Positions 28,007 to 38,312 of a DNA stretch of 64,000 nucleotides are shown here, one piece after another; the stretch's first letter is position 1, and each line of letters begins with the position of its first letter. The stretch is from Pseudolysinimonas_A sp947085045. GTDB taxonomy: Bacteria; Actinomycetota; Actinomycetes; Actinomycetales; Microbacteriaceae. The translations under genes and the position numbers were made by a program. The notes beneath the pieces were generated by a model, which was not told the origin of the DNA, ran no database searches, and saw nothing but the letters and a program-made list of their open reading frames with translations. Where the stretch lies: the NCBI GenBank assembly GCA_947085045.1, contig CAMTUU010000001.1:303817-367816 (forward strand), in the 5' to 3' direction.

Positions 28007-29656
28007 CTACTGCTGCGTGCCGAGGAAGGACGCGACGAGTCCCGTGTCGCGCCAACCGCCCGCGTCGCTCGGCCGGAACACCACCCCGTCGGCGGTGAGC
28101 ACGCGGATGCCGGCGAGGAAGTTGCCACCGACGATCGACGCCGCGCCCGGGACGTCGCCGAGCGACTCGCGTGGGCCGCCGAGCGCGAGCACGTCGACCT
28201 GCGTGCCGTCGGCACCCGCTTCGAGCACCGCGACGTGGGTCCCGTCGACCCAGGCGACGTCGATGACCTCCCCGGCGACGTCGAGGTCGTACGGCACACC
28301 GAAGGCGACCGGCAGGAAGTCGGCGTTGCGCTGGATCCCCACCACGGTGACCCGCGGACCGGCCGAGGTCGCCAGGGCGAGCAGCACCCGCGCTCCATCG
28401 CGCGAGACCTTCAGCGCGACGACCTGTCCGTCGACCGGGAGCGGAAGGGGCTGCGACTCCCCGTCGGCCCCGGCGACGATGAGCGCGCCCGGATCGTCGC
28501 GCGGCACCGACCAGACGAACCCGTACGGATCGAGACCGGGCGCCACGAGACCCGCACGGGCGTCGATCAGCACCTGACCCCCCGACGACATCACGAGGGT
28601 CACGCCGGCCGGCCCGAGCACCGCGACCGACGACCGATCACGCGCGAGAGTGGCCGCGACGGGAGCGAGCTGGGCGGCAGCGGCCGGAATCGTCGACAGC
28701 GGCTCGACCCCGTCGCCGGTGAGCGTGCCGAACCTCCCGTCGTAGCCGCCGACGACGGTGTCTCGCACCGTGTAGACGAACACGGGCTCGGTTTCGGGTG
28801 CCGGCGCGAGGTCGAGCTCTCCGGCCGTGACCGTGATGTCGGTCACGTTGCCGCTGAGCACATCGAGACTCGCGTCGATCTGCTGCAGCATGCGACGTTG
28901 GGTGAGCGCCGACTCCGATCTGACCTCCGGACTCAGCACGACCGCGATCTCGGGCGCGTCGAACACCGCGTTGCCGGTCGCACCCGCCGGGAAGGCGGAG
29001 AAGACCACGCTCTGCTTCAGCCATTCGGCCGGGCCGGCGACGAGTTCCCGCATGATCCGGTCGGCCACGTTACGGGTCACCGGGAACCACCGCAGGTCGG
29101 GCACCAGATAGCCGAACGACGGATCGAAGTAGTAGAGCGGGTAGGCGTCGAAGGCGTCGGCGAACGCGTTCTCCCGCAGCACGGTCCCCGGGTCTGCCCG
29201 CGCGATGCGGTACTCGCCGTCCACCTGCACGAAGTCGTAGGTGAGGGTCTGCGACTGCGAGGGGATCTCGGTGTAGCGACCGGTGGCATCCACCTCGCCG
29301 ACGACGGTCACCGTGACGCCGACCGTATCGGTGTCGAGCTGCACCGGGGAGATCCCGTTGGAGACGACGAGCACACGGCTGGTTCCGGTCCAGTCGGTGT
29401 TGGGGGCGAGGAACTCTTTGGCCACCTGGTAGTTGTTCTGCGGCCCGCGGCCCGCACGGAGGAAGCCTTGCAGCAGATCCGCCATCCCCTGGCCGGCGAC
29501 CGGGCCCTCGGGCAGCGTGACGTTCTGCGGCTCGTCGGAATTGGAGCCGATCGCCTCCGTCTGCACCCCGCCGGAGGTCGGGATGCTGACGCACCCGCCG
29601 AGCACGAGGACAGCCGCGAGGAGGGCGATCACGGTCGTTCGTCGGGGAGATCTCAC
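28007..29656 (-). CDS. lpqB: LpqB family beta-propeller lipoprotein
   Basis: 549 residues from GTG 29656, overlapping the mtrB stop by four bases. The lipobox VLVLGGC follows a signal peptide, and a GerMN-type domain (about 60-200) precedes a long beta-propeller-like region. LpqB interacts with the MtrB sensor domain and modulates it in mycobacteria, fitting the conserved mtrA-mtrB-lpqB order here. It is anchored outside the membrane. Confidence 0.95.
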   Translation of the reverse strand: MRSPRRTTVIALLAAVLVLGGCVSIPTSGGVQTEAIGSNSDEPQNVTLPEGPVAGQGMADLLQGFLRAGRGPQNNYQVAKEFLAPNTDWTGTSRVLVVSNGISPVQLDTDTVGVTVTVVGEVDATGRYTEIPSQSQTLTYDFVQVDGEYRIARADPGTVLRENAFADAFDAYPLYYFDPSFGYLVPDLRWFPVTRNVADRIMRELVAGPAEWLKQSVVFSAFPAGATGNAVFDAPEIAVVLSPEVRSESALTQRRMLQQIDASLDVLSGNVTDITVTAGELDLAPAPETEPVFVYTVRDTVVGGYDGRFGTLTGDGVEPLSTIPAAAAQLAPVAATLARDRSSVAVLGPAGVTLVMSSGGQVLIDARAGLVAPGLDPYGFVWSVPRDDPGALIVAGADGESQPLPLPVDGQVVALKVSRDGARVLLALATSAGPRVTVVGIQRNADFLPVAFGVPYDLDVAGEVIDVAWVDGTHVAVLEAGADGTQVDVLALGGPRESLGDVPGAASIVGGNFLAGIRVLTADGVVFRPSDAGGWRDTGLVASFLGTQQ

Positions 29657-31239
29657 GACGCCTCCTCCGCGTCGGGCGGGAGGCCGAGCGGGGAGCCGCG
29701 CAGCTCGTCACCGCGTCGCCGCGGAAGGGTCAGCCGGAAGCAGCTGCCCTGTCCCGGCTGCGACCATACCTCGAGCACGCCGCCGTGCACCGTCGCATCC
29801 TCGAGGGAGATCGCCAGACCGAGGCCCGTTCCGCCGGTGGACCGCTGCCGCGACGGGTCGGCGCGCCAGAACCGGTCGAACACGTGGTCGAGGTCGGCGG
29901 CCTCCATCCCGATGCCGTAGTCGCGCACGGCGATCGCGACGGCATGCTGATCGCTGTCGACGTACACGTCGATCGGCTCGGCCTCGCCGTGGTCGATCGC
30001 GTTGCCGAGGAGGTTCTGCAGCACCCGGCGGATGCGGCGAGCATCCAGATCGGCCTCGAAGTACCCGCCGGGGGCGAGCAGGCGGATGTCGGTCTGCTTC
30101 TCCTCGGCCAGCGGCCGCATCGCCTCGATCGCATCCTCGACCAGCCGCACGAGATTGGTCGGCTCGAGCTCGAGCGTCACGGCTCCCGCGTCGTAGCGAC
30201 TCATCTCGAGCAGGTCGGCGAGCAGGGTCTCGAAGCGCTCCGTCTGAGCGTGCAGCAGTTCGGCGGTGCGCGCGGTCGCCGGAGGAAAGGTGTCGCGTTG
30301 GTCGTAGAGCACGTCGCCGGCCAGTCGGATGGTCGTGAGCGGCGTGCGCAGCTCGTGCGACACGTCGGAGACGAAGCGCTGCTGCACGCGCGACAGGTCC
30401 TCGAGCTCGCCGAGTTGGCGCTGCAGGCTGTCGGCCATCCGGTTGAAGGACCGCGCGAGGGTGCTCAACTCGTCCTCTCCTTCCTCGGGGAGCCGTTCCT
30501 CCAGCTGACCCTCCGCGAGTTTCTCGCTGACCTCCGCGGCGACGCGCACCGGCCCGATCACGAGACGCACGACGAGGTAGGAGACGGCGCCGATGAGCAG
30601 CACGAGGGCGACCAGCGCCAGTGCCAGCGCACCCTGCACGAAGTCGAGGGTCTGCTGCACGGCCTGCAGGTCGTAGACGAGGAAGAGTTCGTAGCTCTGC
30701 CCCTGCGGCAGCTGGAGGAGCGACCCGGCGATGATCCCCGGACGCGTCGAGTCGTCCGCGGGGATGGCGATCGACTGCCAGGTGACGCTGTCCGGCTCCG
30801 CGGCGGCGATCGCGCCGCGGAGCAGGGCGCTGACCATCGAAGCCTCCGAGAAGGCGCTGCTCGCCTGGTCGGGCACGGGCGGCTGACCGACCTGGTCCGG
30901 GGCACGGAGCATCGCGACCAGCGGATCGGAGGAGACGATCGCGCGGATCGCGTCGAACGCGTCGCTCTGCACCCGCTCGAGGTCGTCGACGAGTCCGGCC
31001 TCGTCGGCCTGGGTGAACTCGTCTTGCGCCGCCTGGATCGCCCTTCCCGCCTCGGCGACGACCTGAGCGCGGTACTGGTCGAACAGATTCGCCCGCACGC
31101 TGGTGACGACGTAGCCGCCGATCGCGGTGACGGCGAGGCCGGAGAGCAGCAGGGTGAGCGCGACGGTGCGCAGCTGCAGCGAGCCGCGCCAGAGCCGCAC
31201 GGCCCTGCCGACGTACTCACGCCACGCGAACCTTCGCAT
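29653..31239 (-). CDS. mtrB: Sensor histidine kinase MtrB
   Basis: 528 residues. Two membrane helices (LTLLLSGLAVTAIGGYVVTS; ALALALVALVLLIGAVSYLVV) enclose an extracellular sensor of about 160 residues; HAMP, HisKA (VSDVSHELRTPLTTIRLAGD) and HATPase_c (NLLGNAIDHGE, GTGLGLAIS) domains follow. MtrB phosphorylates MtrA and controls cell division, wall remodelling and, in streptomycetes, development. It is 10 bp after mtrA. Confidence 0.96.
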   Translation of the reverse strand: MRRFAWREYVGRAVRLWRGSLQLRTVALTLLLSGLAVTAIGGYVVTSVRANLFDQYRAQVVAEAGRAIQAAQDEFTQADEAGLVDDLERVQSDAFDAIRAIVSSDPLVAMLRAPDQVGQPPVPDQASSAFSEASMVSALLRGAIAAAEPDSVTWQSIAIPADDSTRPGIIAGSLLQLPQGQSYELFLVYDLQAVQQTLDFVQGALALALVALVLLIGAVSYLVVRLVIGPVRVAAEVSEKLAEGQLEERLPEEGEDELSTLARSFNRMADSLQRQLGELEDLSRVQQRFVSDVSHELRTPLTTIRLAGDVLYDQRDTFPPATARTAELLHAQTERFETLLADLLEMSRYDAGAVTLELEPTNLVRLVEDAIEAMRPLAEEKQTDIRLLAPGGYFEADLDARRIRRVLQNLLGNAIDHGEAEPIDVYVDSDQHAVAIAVRDYGIGMEAADLDHVFDRFWRADPSRQRSTGGTGLGLAISLEDATVHGGVLEVWSQPGQGSCFRLTLPRRRGDELRGSPLGLPPDAEEAS

Positions 31240-31249
31240 CAGCGGGTGG

Positions 31250-31930
31250 TCAGGTGACCGCGCCCGCGCGATAGCCGACGCCCCGCACGGTGGTGACGAT
31301 GCGCGGGTTGTCGGGATCGTGCTCGACCTTGGCCCGCAGCCGCTGCACGTGCACGTTCACCAGCCGGGTGTCGGCCTTGTAGTGATAGCCCCACACCTGC
31401 TCGAGCAGCATCTCGCGGGTGAACACCTGCTGCGGCTTCGCGGCGAGCGCGAGCAGCAGTTGGAACTCGAGCGGCGTGAGCCCGATCTTCGCTCCCCCGC
31501 GGCGCACCTCGTGCCCGGCGACGTCGATCATGAGGTCACCGATCGCGACCGTCTCGCTCTCCGTCGCGGAGATGGGGCGCAGACGCGTGCGGATGCGGGC
31601 GACGAGTTCTTTGGGGTTGAACGGCTTCACCACGTAGTCGTCGGCGCCGCTCTCCAGGCCGCGCACGACATCCGCCGTGTCGCCCTTCGCGGTGAGCATG
31701 ATGATCGGCACGCCGCTCTCGGCCCGCATCGCCGCGCACACCTCGATTCCGTCGATGCCCGGCAGCATCAGGTCGAGCAGCACGAGGTCGGGGATCTCGG
31801 TGCGGAACGCCTCGAGGGCCTGGGTGCCGTCGGCGGCGAACGACGGTTCGTAGCCTTCGGCCCGCAGCACGATGCCGATCATCTCGGAGATGGCGGTGTC
31901 GTCGTCGACCACCAGGATGCGCGCGTTCAT
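31250..31930 (-). CDS. mtrA: Response regulator MtrA
   Basis: 226 residues from ATG 31930, with an in-frame GTG nine bases upstream at 31939 that would give VRTM and equals the M. tuberculosis N-terminus (MDTM), so that start is possible. Receiver domain with the acceptor Asp in LVLLDLMLPG and Lys in MLTAKGD; winged-helix DNA-binding domain with LTPLEFQLLLALA and RIVTTVRGVGYRAG. It is the essential partner of MtrB. A TACACT hexamer lies 10 nt before the ATG. Confidence 0.96.
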   Translation of the reverse strand: MNARILVVDDDTAISEMIGIVLRAEGYEPSFAADGTQALEAFRTEIPDLVLLDLMLPGIDGIEVCAAMRAESGVPIIMLTAKGDTADVVRGLESGADDYVVKPFNPKELVARIRTRLRPISATESETVAIGDLMIDVAGHEVRRGGAKIGLTPLEFQLLLALAAKPQQVFTREMLLEQVWGYHYKADTRLVNVHVQRLRAKVEHDPDNPRIVTTVRGVGYRAGAVT

Positions 31931-31996
31931 CGTGCGCACCAGTGTAGGAGGCGAGCATGAGAACATGACATTCAGTCCGTGACAGGGAAGGCGGCC

Positions 31997-33124
31997 GTGA
32001 CCGACAGCGGATCCGCGTGGCGCGCGCCCGGCGGGACGCCGCCGACCCGTTCCGACGTGCCGCCCGCGTCGATCGAGGAGCGTCGGCGACCGCCGAGTTC
32101 GTGGACGCCGCCGCCCAGACGCGGGCTCGTGCCGTTGCGCCCCATCCCGTTCGGCGTCGTGCTCGGCGTCCCGTTCCGCCTGCAGCGCCGCACCCCGCGC
32201 ACGACCCTCGCCCCCGCACTCGTGGTGAGTCTCCTCACCACCTCGCTCGCGCTCCTCGTGCAGTGGGCGCTCACGATCGGGCCGCAGGCCCTGCTCGACG
32301 CGTCGTATTACCAGGACTTCGTGCTCGCCTCGAACCTCCTCGCGGTCGCCGGAGCGGTCGGCGGCTGGGTGCCGCTCGTTCTCGCCTTCCCCGCGACCGC
32401 TCTGCTCGCGGGTCTCGTGGTGATCCCGGCGGCGCGGTCCCTGCTCGCCGAGCGGGTCTCCTTCCGCGGCGTACGCTGGCGGCTCCGCGGGCGGCTCGGC
32501 ACGCTCATCCTCTGGACCTTCCTGGTGCTGCTGGTGGCCGCCGGGGTGCTCGCCGCCGCCGCCGCCCTGCCGCTCCTCGTCGCGGGGAGCTCGGCGCCGG
32601 GGCTCGGGTTCGCCTTCCTCGTCGCGTTCCTCGAGTCGATCGCGCTCGCCGTCGGCGTCGGCTACCTCGCGACCCGCCTCGGTTTCACGAGCGCCGCGAT
32701 CTCGATCGACGGGCTCGGGCTCGGCCGCGCGATGCGGCGCTCCTGGGCGTTGACGCACCGCGCGGGCTGGCGGCTCTACGTCTCGCAGGCGCTGGTCTGG
32801 GCGGTCATCGGTCTGGCCAGCTTCCTGCTCGTGCTGCCGGTCGGCTGGGCGCTCGACATCGGCGTCGGACTCGTCTTCCCGAACGGCCCGACGGTGATCG
32901 AGGCGGAGTGGTACGGCGCCGGTCGCACCGTCGTGCTGAGTGCGGTGAGCGCGATGACGGGCGCCTTCGGGCTCGTCGTGCAGACGGTCTGCGGCGCGAT
33001 GCTGTACCTCGACCAGCGGATGCGGATCGAGGGTCTCGACCTGCAGCTCGCCCGCTACGTCGACGAGCGTCAGCGCGGGTTCCGCGCGGCTGACCCCTTC
33101 CCGGGCGGGGGTGAGACCTCGTGA
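31997..33124 (+). CDS. Polytopic membrane protein, first gene of the MoxR locus
   Basis: 375 residues from GTG 31997, preferred over GTG 31979 because of the GGGAAGG sequence upstream. After a polar about 60-residue N-terminus there are about eight membrane helices (LAPALVVSLLTTSLALLVQWALT, WTFLVLLVAAGVLAAAAALPLL, and others). The pattern resembles the DUF7544/glycerophosphodiester-esterase membrane-domain family; its function is unknown. It overlaps the next gene by four bases and starts the operon to 37354. Confidence 0.82.
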   Translation: MTDSGSAWRAPGGTPPTRSDVPPASIEERRRPPSSWTPPPRRGLVPLRPIPFGVVLGVPFRLQRRTPRTTLAPALVVSLLTTSLALLVQWALTIGPQALLDASYYQDFVLASNLLAVAGAVGGWVPLVLAFPATALLAGLVVIPAARSLLAERVSFRGVRWRLRGRLGTLILWTFLVLLVAAGVLAAAAALPLLVAGSSAPGLGFAFLVAFLESIALAVGVGYLATRLGFTSAAISIDGLGLGRAMRRSWALTHRAGWRLYVSQALVWAVIGLASFLLVLPVGWALDIGVGLVFPNGPTVIEAEWYGAGRTVVLSAVSAMTGAFGLVVQTVCGAMLYLDQRMRIEGLDLQLARYVDERQRGFRAADPFPGGGETS

Positions 33125-33852
33125 GGCTCGACGGCCGTGTTCCCGTCGACATCCCGGTCGACCCCGACGACGAAACCGCCCGCCGCTGGCTCGAGGAGGA
33201 GCTCGGGCGCAGCGACCCGACCGACTCCGGTCCGACCCTGCCGCAGTGGCTTCAGGATTTCATCGACTGGATCCGCGACCTGCTCGGCAGCGCCGACGTC
33301 GAGCCGCCGACGACGGGTGCCGATACGGGCGGCGCGGTGGGGATCATCCTCGCCGTCGTGCTCGTGGTCGCCGCCCTCGGGGTCGCGTTCGCGATCTTCG
33401 GACTCCCCCGGCTGCGGCGACGCAGCTCGGTCACCGGCGACCTGTTCGGCGAGGACGACGACCGCTCGTCGGCGCAGATCCGCAGCGCGGCGCAGCAGGC
33501 GGCGGATGCCGGCGACTTCACCTCGGCGGTCGTCGAGGTGTTCCGCTCGCTCGCCCGCGACCTCGCCGAGCGCGGCATCGTGATCGCCTTCCCCGGCACG
33601 ACCGCCCGGGAGTTCGGCCGGCGCGCGAGCGACGTGTTCCCGGCCGACGCCGAGCGGCTCGACGACGCCGCGACGGTCTTCGATGGCGTGCGCTACCTCG
33701 GCCGGACGGGTACCGAAGACGAATGGCGGCGGATGTCGGCCCTCGCCGCGGAACTGCGTGCCGCCAAGACGCCGCGCGGTCCCCGGGCCGCCGATGCTCT
33801 CGAGGCGGCGGCCGAGCGCGCGCTCGCCGAGACAACGGAGGAGGCGCGATGA
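33121..33852 (+). CDS. DUF4129 domain protein
   Basis: 243 residues from GTG 33121. It has one transmembrane helix (GIILAVVLVVAALGVAFAIFG), a polar N-terminus and a cytosolic DUF4129 helix domain (SAVVEVFRSLARDLAERG, TAREFGRRAS). DUF4129 proteins sit with MoxR ATPases and are often transglutaminase-associated. Overlaps at both ends by four bases show tight coupling. Confidence 0.88.
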   Translation: MRLDGRVPVDIPVDPDDETARRWLEEELGRSDPTDSGPTLPQWLQDFIDWIRDLLGSADVEPPTTGADTGGAVGIILAVVLVVAALGVAFAIFGLPRLRRRSSVTGDLFGEDDDRSSAQIRSAAQQAADAGDFTSAVVEVFRSLARDLAERGIVIAFPGTTAREFGRRASDVFPADAERLDDAATVFDGVRYLGRTGTEDEWRRMSALAAELRAAKTPRGPRAADALEAAAERALAETTEEAR

Positions 33853-35048
33853 CGACGACATCCACCGCTCCCGCGCCGCCGCCGACCGTGGCCCCGCGAC
33901 GCAGCCCGGTGCGCGGGGTGCTGATCGGCGTCGCGATCGGCATCGTCTTCGTGCTCGTCGCGGTGCTCGTGTTCGCCGTCACCCGCGCGCCGGAGCGCGG
34001 CGAGGACTACCTGTCACCCACCTCCGGCAGCCCGGTCGGGGCGCGGGCCGTCGTCAACGTGCTGCGCGACCAGGGGGTCGACGTGCAGACGGCGTCGTCG
34101 CTCGCCGGCGTGCGCGACCTCGGCGTCGACCCTGCGGAGGCGACGATCCTCGTCTACGACTACTCCCTCGTGCTCGGCTCGGAGCAGCGCGACGAGCTGC
34201 TCGGGCTCGCCGACCGGGTGGTGGTGATGGACCCGTGGGACGAGGAGCTTCCCGACTTCGCCCCCGGGGTCGAGCTGAACCTCGAGGCGCCCGCCGACGT
34301 GTACCCGGCCGACTGCGACCTGCCCGCCGCCGTGAAAGCGGAGGAGGTCGACGTGAGCCCGTTCGCGTACGACGTCTCCGGCGCCGAGGGCGATGCGACC
34401 GGCTGCTTCGAGACCGACGACGACACCTACGCGGTCGTGCAGACGCGCACGCAGGGCACCGAGGTCGTGCTCGTCGGGTTCAGCCAGGCGTTCACCAACG
34501 GCAGCATCCTGGATGCCGGCAACGCCGCGTTCGCGCTCAACCTGCTCGGCGAGGACGAGACCCTGGTCTGGTACCTGCCCGACCTCGGCGAGCTCGATTC
34601 CGGCGACATCGACACCCCGCAAAGCCTCACCCCGCCTTGGGTGACGCCGGTGATCGTGCTGCTGCTGTTCCTCACCCTGGTCGCCGGTGTCTGGCGCGGG
34701 CGCCGGCTCGGGCCGCTCGTCGCCGAGAAGCTGCCGGTGATCGTGCGCTCCAACGAGACGATGGAGGGCCGCGCGCGACTCTACCAACGCGCCCGCGCCC
34801 GCGAGCACGCGCTCGGCGCGTTGCGCATCGGCACGATCTCCCGCCTGGCGACGACCTGCGGGCTGCCGCGGCGCAGCACCGTCGACGAGGTGATCGATGC
34901 CACAGCGTTGCTCACCGGCCGTGATCGGGAGGCCGTCGCCGACCTGCTCGTCGACGGCATCCCGACCGGGGATGCCGCCCTCCTGAAGCTCTCCGACGAC
35001 CTGCTCCTGCTCGAAGCCGACGTGACACGGGTCGCCCGGGGTCGCTGA
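33849..35048 (+). CDS. DUF4350 domain protein
   Basis: 399 residues from ATG 33849. Two membrane helices flank an extracellular DUF4350 domain: VLIGVAIGIVFVLVAVLVFA near the start and VIVLLLFLTLVAGVWRG at about residue 265. The loop holds the conserved segment GARAVVNVLRDQGVDVQ. It overlaps the DUF4129 gene and precedes MoxR by 9 bp. Role unknown, likely part of a MoxR-dependent membrane complex. Confidence 0.88.
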   Translation: MTTTSTAPAPPPTVAPRRSPVRGVLIGVAIGIVFVLVAVLVFAVTRAPERGEDYLSPTSGSPVGARAVVNVLRDQGVDVQTASSLAGVRDLGVDPAEATILVYDYSLVLGSEQRDELLGLADRVVVMDPWDEELPDFAPGVELNLEAPADVYPADCDLPAAVKAEEVDVSPFAYDVSGAEGDATGCFETDDDTYAVVQTRTQGTEVVLVGFSQAFTNGSILDAGNAAFALNLLGEDETLVWYLPDLGELDSGDIDTPQSLTPPWVTPVIVLLLFLTLVAGVWRGRRLGPLVAEKLPVIVRSNETMEGRARLYQRARAREHALGALRIGTISRLATTCGLPRRSTVDEVIDATALLTGRDREAVADLLVDGIPTGDAALLKLSDDLLLLEADVTRVARGR

Positions 35049-35057
35049 CCCGAAAGA

Positions 35058-36026
<969 letters not shown>

Positions 36027-36040
36027 GTGTCCGCCGACTG

Positions 36041-37354
36041 ATGGCCGTCGCCGGCTGGTTCGTGCTGCTCGTCGCCCTCGGCGTCGTGCCCGTTGTGCTG
36101 CTCGACGGCGTGGCGGGCGTCGCGCTGTGGGCGGGGGTGCTCGCGATCGTGGTCGCCGTCGACCTCGTGCTCGCCGGCTCGCCCGCGAAGCTCGAGTTCG
36201 CCCGCGACCTGCCGCTGCGCCTGCGGCTCGGCGAGAGTGCCCCGGCGCGGCTGGCGATCGCGAACCCCGGCCGTCGGCCCGTGCGCGGCACGCTGCGCGA
36301 CGCGTGGGAGCCGTCGGCGGGTGCACGCCCGAACCGGCATCGGCTGCGGCTGGCGGCGGATGCCTCCACCGTCGTCACCTCGACCCTCACGCCCGTGCGG
36401 CGCGGCGAGCGGAAGGCGGCGCACGTCACCGTGCGGTCCTTCGGCCCGCTGCGGATGGTCGCCCGGCAGCGCACCATCCCGGTTCCCGGTCACGTGCGGG
36501 TGCTGCCGCCGTTCAACTCGCGCAAACACCTGCCGTCGCGCCTCGCCCGCCTGCGGGAGCTCGACGGCCGCACCTCGGTCATGGTGCGCGGCCAGGGCAC
36601 CGAGTTCGATTCCCTGCGCGAGTACGTGCGCGGCGACGACGTGCGGTCGCTCGACTGGCGGGCATCCGCTCGTCGCCGGGATGCCGCGACCGGGCAGATG
36701 AAGCTCGTCGTGCGCACCTGGCGGCCCGAGCGCGATCGCCGGGTCGTGATCATCATCGACTCCTCGCGCATCTCGGCGGCGCGCATCGCCGACGAGCCCC
36801 GGCTCGACACCGCGTTCGAAGCGGCCCTGCTGCTCGCCGCCCTCGCCACCCGCGCCGGCGACCGCGTCGACGTGCTCGTGCACGACCGCATCGTGCGCGG
36901 ACGCGTGCAGGGCGCGACCGGCGCCGACCTCCTCGCCCGCACCGTCGACATGCTCGCCCCGATCGAGCCCGAGCTGCTCGAAGGCGACTGGCACGCCATC
37001 CCGGAACTCGTGCGCAGCGTCACCACGCAGCACGCCCTCGTCGTGCTCGTCACCCCGATCGACACCCCCGGCGCGTCCCGCCCGCTGCTCGGGATGCTGC
37101 CCCAGCTCGCCCGCCGGCACACGGTCGTCGTCGCGGCGGTCACCGACCCCGGTGTCGTGGCCGCGACGCGAGAGCGGTCGGGATCGGATGACGTCTACCG
37201 CGCGGCCTCCGCGGAGCGGGCGCTGCTCGACGTCTCGCGGGTCGCGACGGCGATGCGGCAGACCGGGGCCGAAGTCGTCACGGCGCCGCCCGCCGACCTC
37301 CCGCCGGCCCTCGCCGACAAGTACCTCGCGCTGAAGGCCGCCGGGCGGCTGTAG
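36041..37354 (+). CDS. DUF58 domain protein (VWA-like)
   Basis: 437 residues from ATG 36041, 14 bp after moxR. Two N-terminal membrane helices are followed by a beta-rich extracellular-like stretch and the DUF58 signature GDDVRSLDWRASARR, then the VWA-like domain with VVIIIDSSRIS. DUF58 proteins pair with MoxR ATPases, linked to envelope stress or wall integrity. No RBS is visible, so translation may be coupled to moxR. Confidence 0.91.
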   Translation: MAVAGWFVLLVALGVVPVVLLDGVAGVALWAGVLAIVVAVDLVLAGSPAKLEFARDLPLRLRLGESAPARLAIANPGRRPVRGTLRDAWEPSAGARPNRHRLRLAADASTVVTSTLTPVRRGERKAAHVTVRSFGPLRMVARQRTIPVPGHVRVLPPFNSRKHLPSRLARLRELDGRTSVMVRGQGTEFDSLREYVRGDDVRSLDWRASARRRDAATGQMKLVVRTWRPERDRRVVIIIDSSRISAARIADEPRLDTAFEAALLLAALATRAGDRVDVLVHDRIVRGRVQGATGADLLARTVDMLAPIEPELLEGDWHAIPELVRSVTTQHALVVLVTPIDTPGASRPLLGMLPQLARRHTVVVAAVTDPGVVAATRERSGSDDVYRAASAERALLDVSRVATAMRQTGAEVVTAPPADLPPALADKYLALKAAGRL

Positions 37355-37403
37355 AACCCGGCACGCCCCGCGCCAGATCCTGAGAAACCCCTGAGGGCCG
37401 GGG

Positions 37404-37409
37404 TACCGT
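37404..37409 (+). promoter_or_regulatory. -10-like hexamer TACCGT before the aquaporin
   Basis: TACCGT ends 6 nt before ATG 37416 with no Shine-Dalgarno, so the aquaporin may be transcribed as a separate leaderless unit. Confidence 0.45.
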
Positions 37410-37415
37410 AGCAGC

Positions 37416-38117
37416 ATGGCTGAAACCACTGCTCCCTCGTACGTCCGTCGCCTCACCGCCGAGGTGTTCGGCACCTTCCTGCTCGTGTTCGGCGTCATCG
37501 GCGTCGCGCTCAACTACGGCGAAGAGGCCAAGCCCCTCGTCGTCGGCCTCGCGGTCGGCATCGCCGTCCTCGGTGGCGCCTACGCCGTCGGCCACATCTC
37601 CGGAGGGCACTTCAACCCCGCCGTCTCGTTCGGCGTCGCCGCCGCGGGCCGGATGCCGTGGAAGGACGTGCTGCCCTACGCCGCCGCCCAGATCATCGGC
37701 GGTCTGCTGGCGACCTTCATCCACTTCCTCATCCTGCTGAGCGCCGGCGCTCCGACGGCCGAGCTGTTCGCGGGCGTCTCGAACGGCTACGACGGGTCGT
37801 TCGCCCCACTGGTCACCGTGCTGATCGTCGAGATCGTGATCACCGCGATCTTCCTCTGGATCATCCTCAGCGTCACCGCCGAGGGCTCGACCACGGCCGG
37901 CTTCGCGCCGCTCGCGATCGGTCTCGCGCTCGCGCTGTTCCACTTCATCGCCATCCCGATCGACAACGCGTCGCTCAACCCGGCGCGCTCGCTCGCGACC
38001 GCCGTGTTCGGCGGCGTCGGCTCGCTGAGCCAGGTCTGGGTGTTCTTCGTCGCCCCGATCGTCGGAGCGCTCATCGCCGGATTCACCTGGAAGCCGCTCT
38101 TCGGCCGCAAGGGCTGA
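37416..38117 (+). CDS. Aquaporin (MIP family, AqpZ-like)
   Basis: 233 residues with six helices and both NPA boxes: HFNPAVSFG (Asn67) and LNPARSL (Asn188, Arg191). A His preceding the second NPA aligns with the AqpZ selectivity-filter His; the residue aligning with AqpZ Phe43 is Val, which could give a wider pore. Water or small neutral solutes are the likely cargo. It lies inside the MoxR/SpoIIM/RDD neighbourhood, which is unusual. Confidence 0.93.
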   Translation: MAETTAPSYVRRLTAEVFGTFLLVFGVIGVALNYGEEAKPLVVGLAVGIAVLGGAYAVGHISGGHFNPAVSFGVAAAGRMPWKDVLPYAAAQIIGGLLATFIHFLILLSAGAPTAELFAGVSNGYDGSFAPLVTVLIVEIVITAIFLWIILSVTAEGSTTAGFAPLAIGLALALFHFIAIPIDNASLNPARSLATAVFGGVGSLSQVWVFFVAPIVGALIAGFTWKPLFGRKG

Positions 38118-38132
38118 CACCCGTCACACGCG

Positions 38133-38166
38133 AAGGGCTCGGGATGGCGACATCCCGAGCCCTTCA
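38133..38166. terminator. Perfect 15-bp stem with GCGA tetraloop
   Basis: Arms 38133-38147 and 38152-38166 are exact complements around the GNRA-type loop GCGA, 15 bp after the aquaporin stop. No T-run follows, but stem strength makes it a probable terminator or 3'-end stabiliser. Confidence 0.8.
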
Positions 38167-38186
38167 GCGTTCCCACGACGCTATCT

Positions 38187-38305
38187 GCCCGAAACGGCCC
38201 CTTCGACGCGGGGGAAGGGGCCGTTTCGGGCAATCAGCCGCGTCGTGAGGGCCGTTTGCCCGGAATGGGGGCACTCCGCCCGGCGGGAATGCCTCATTCC
38301 GGGCA
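38187..38305. repeat. Two further inverted repeats between aquaporin and SpoIIM genes
   Basis: A long hairpin pairs 38187-38205 with 38215-38232 (one bulged C). A second pairs TGCCCGGAATG (38257-38267) with CATTCCGGGCA (38295-38305). Both share a TGCCCG-led arm. With the preceding perfect stem, three structured elements fill a 195-bp convergent gap that has no coding sequence. Confidence 0.8.
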
Positions 38306-38312
38306 GAGCCGA

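Noticed and set aside
38118..38312. CRISPR-like array from repeated TGCCCG arms
   Set aside because: The repeats are inverted-repeat arms of different lengths, not direct repeats with regular spacers, and no cas gene is present.
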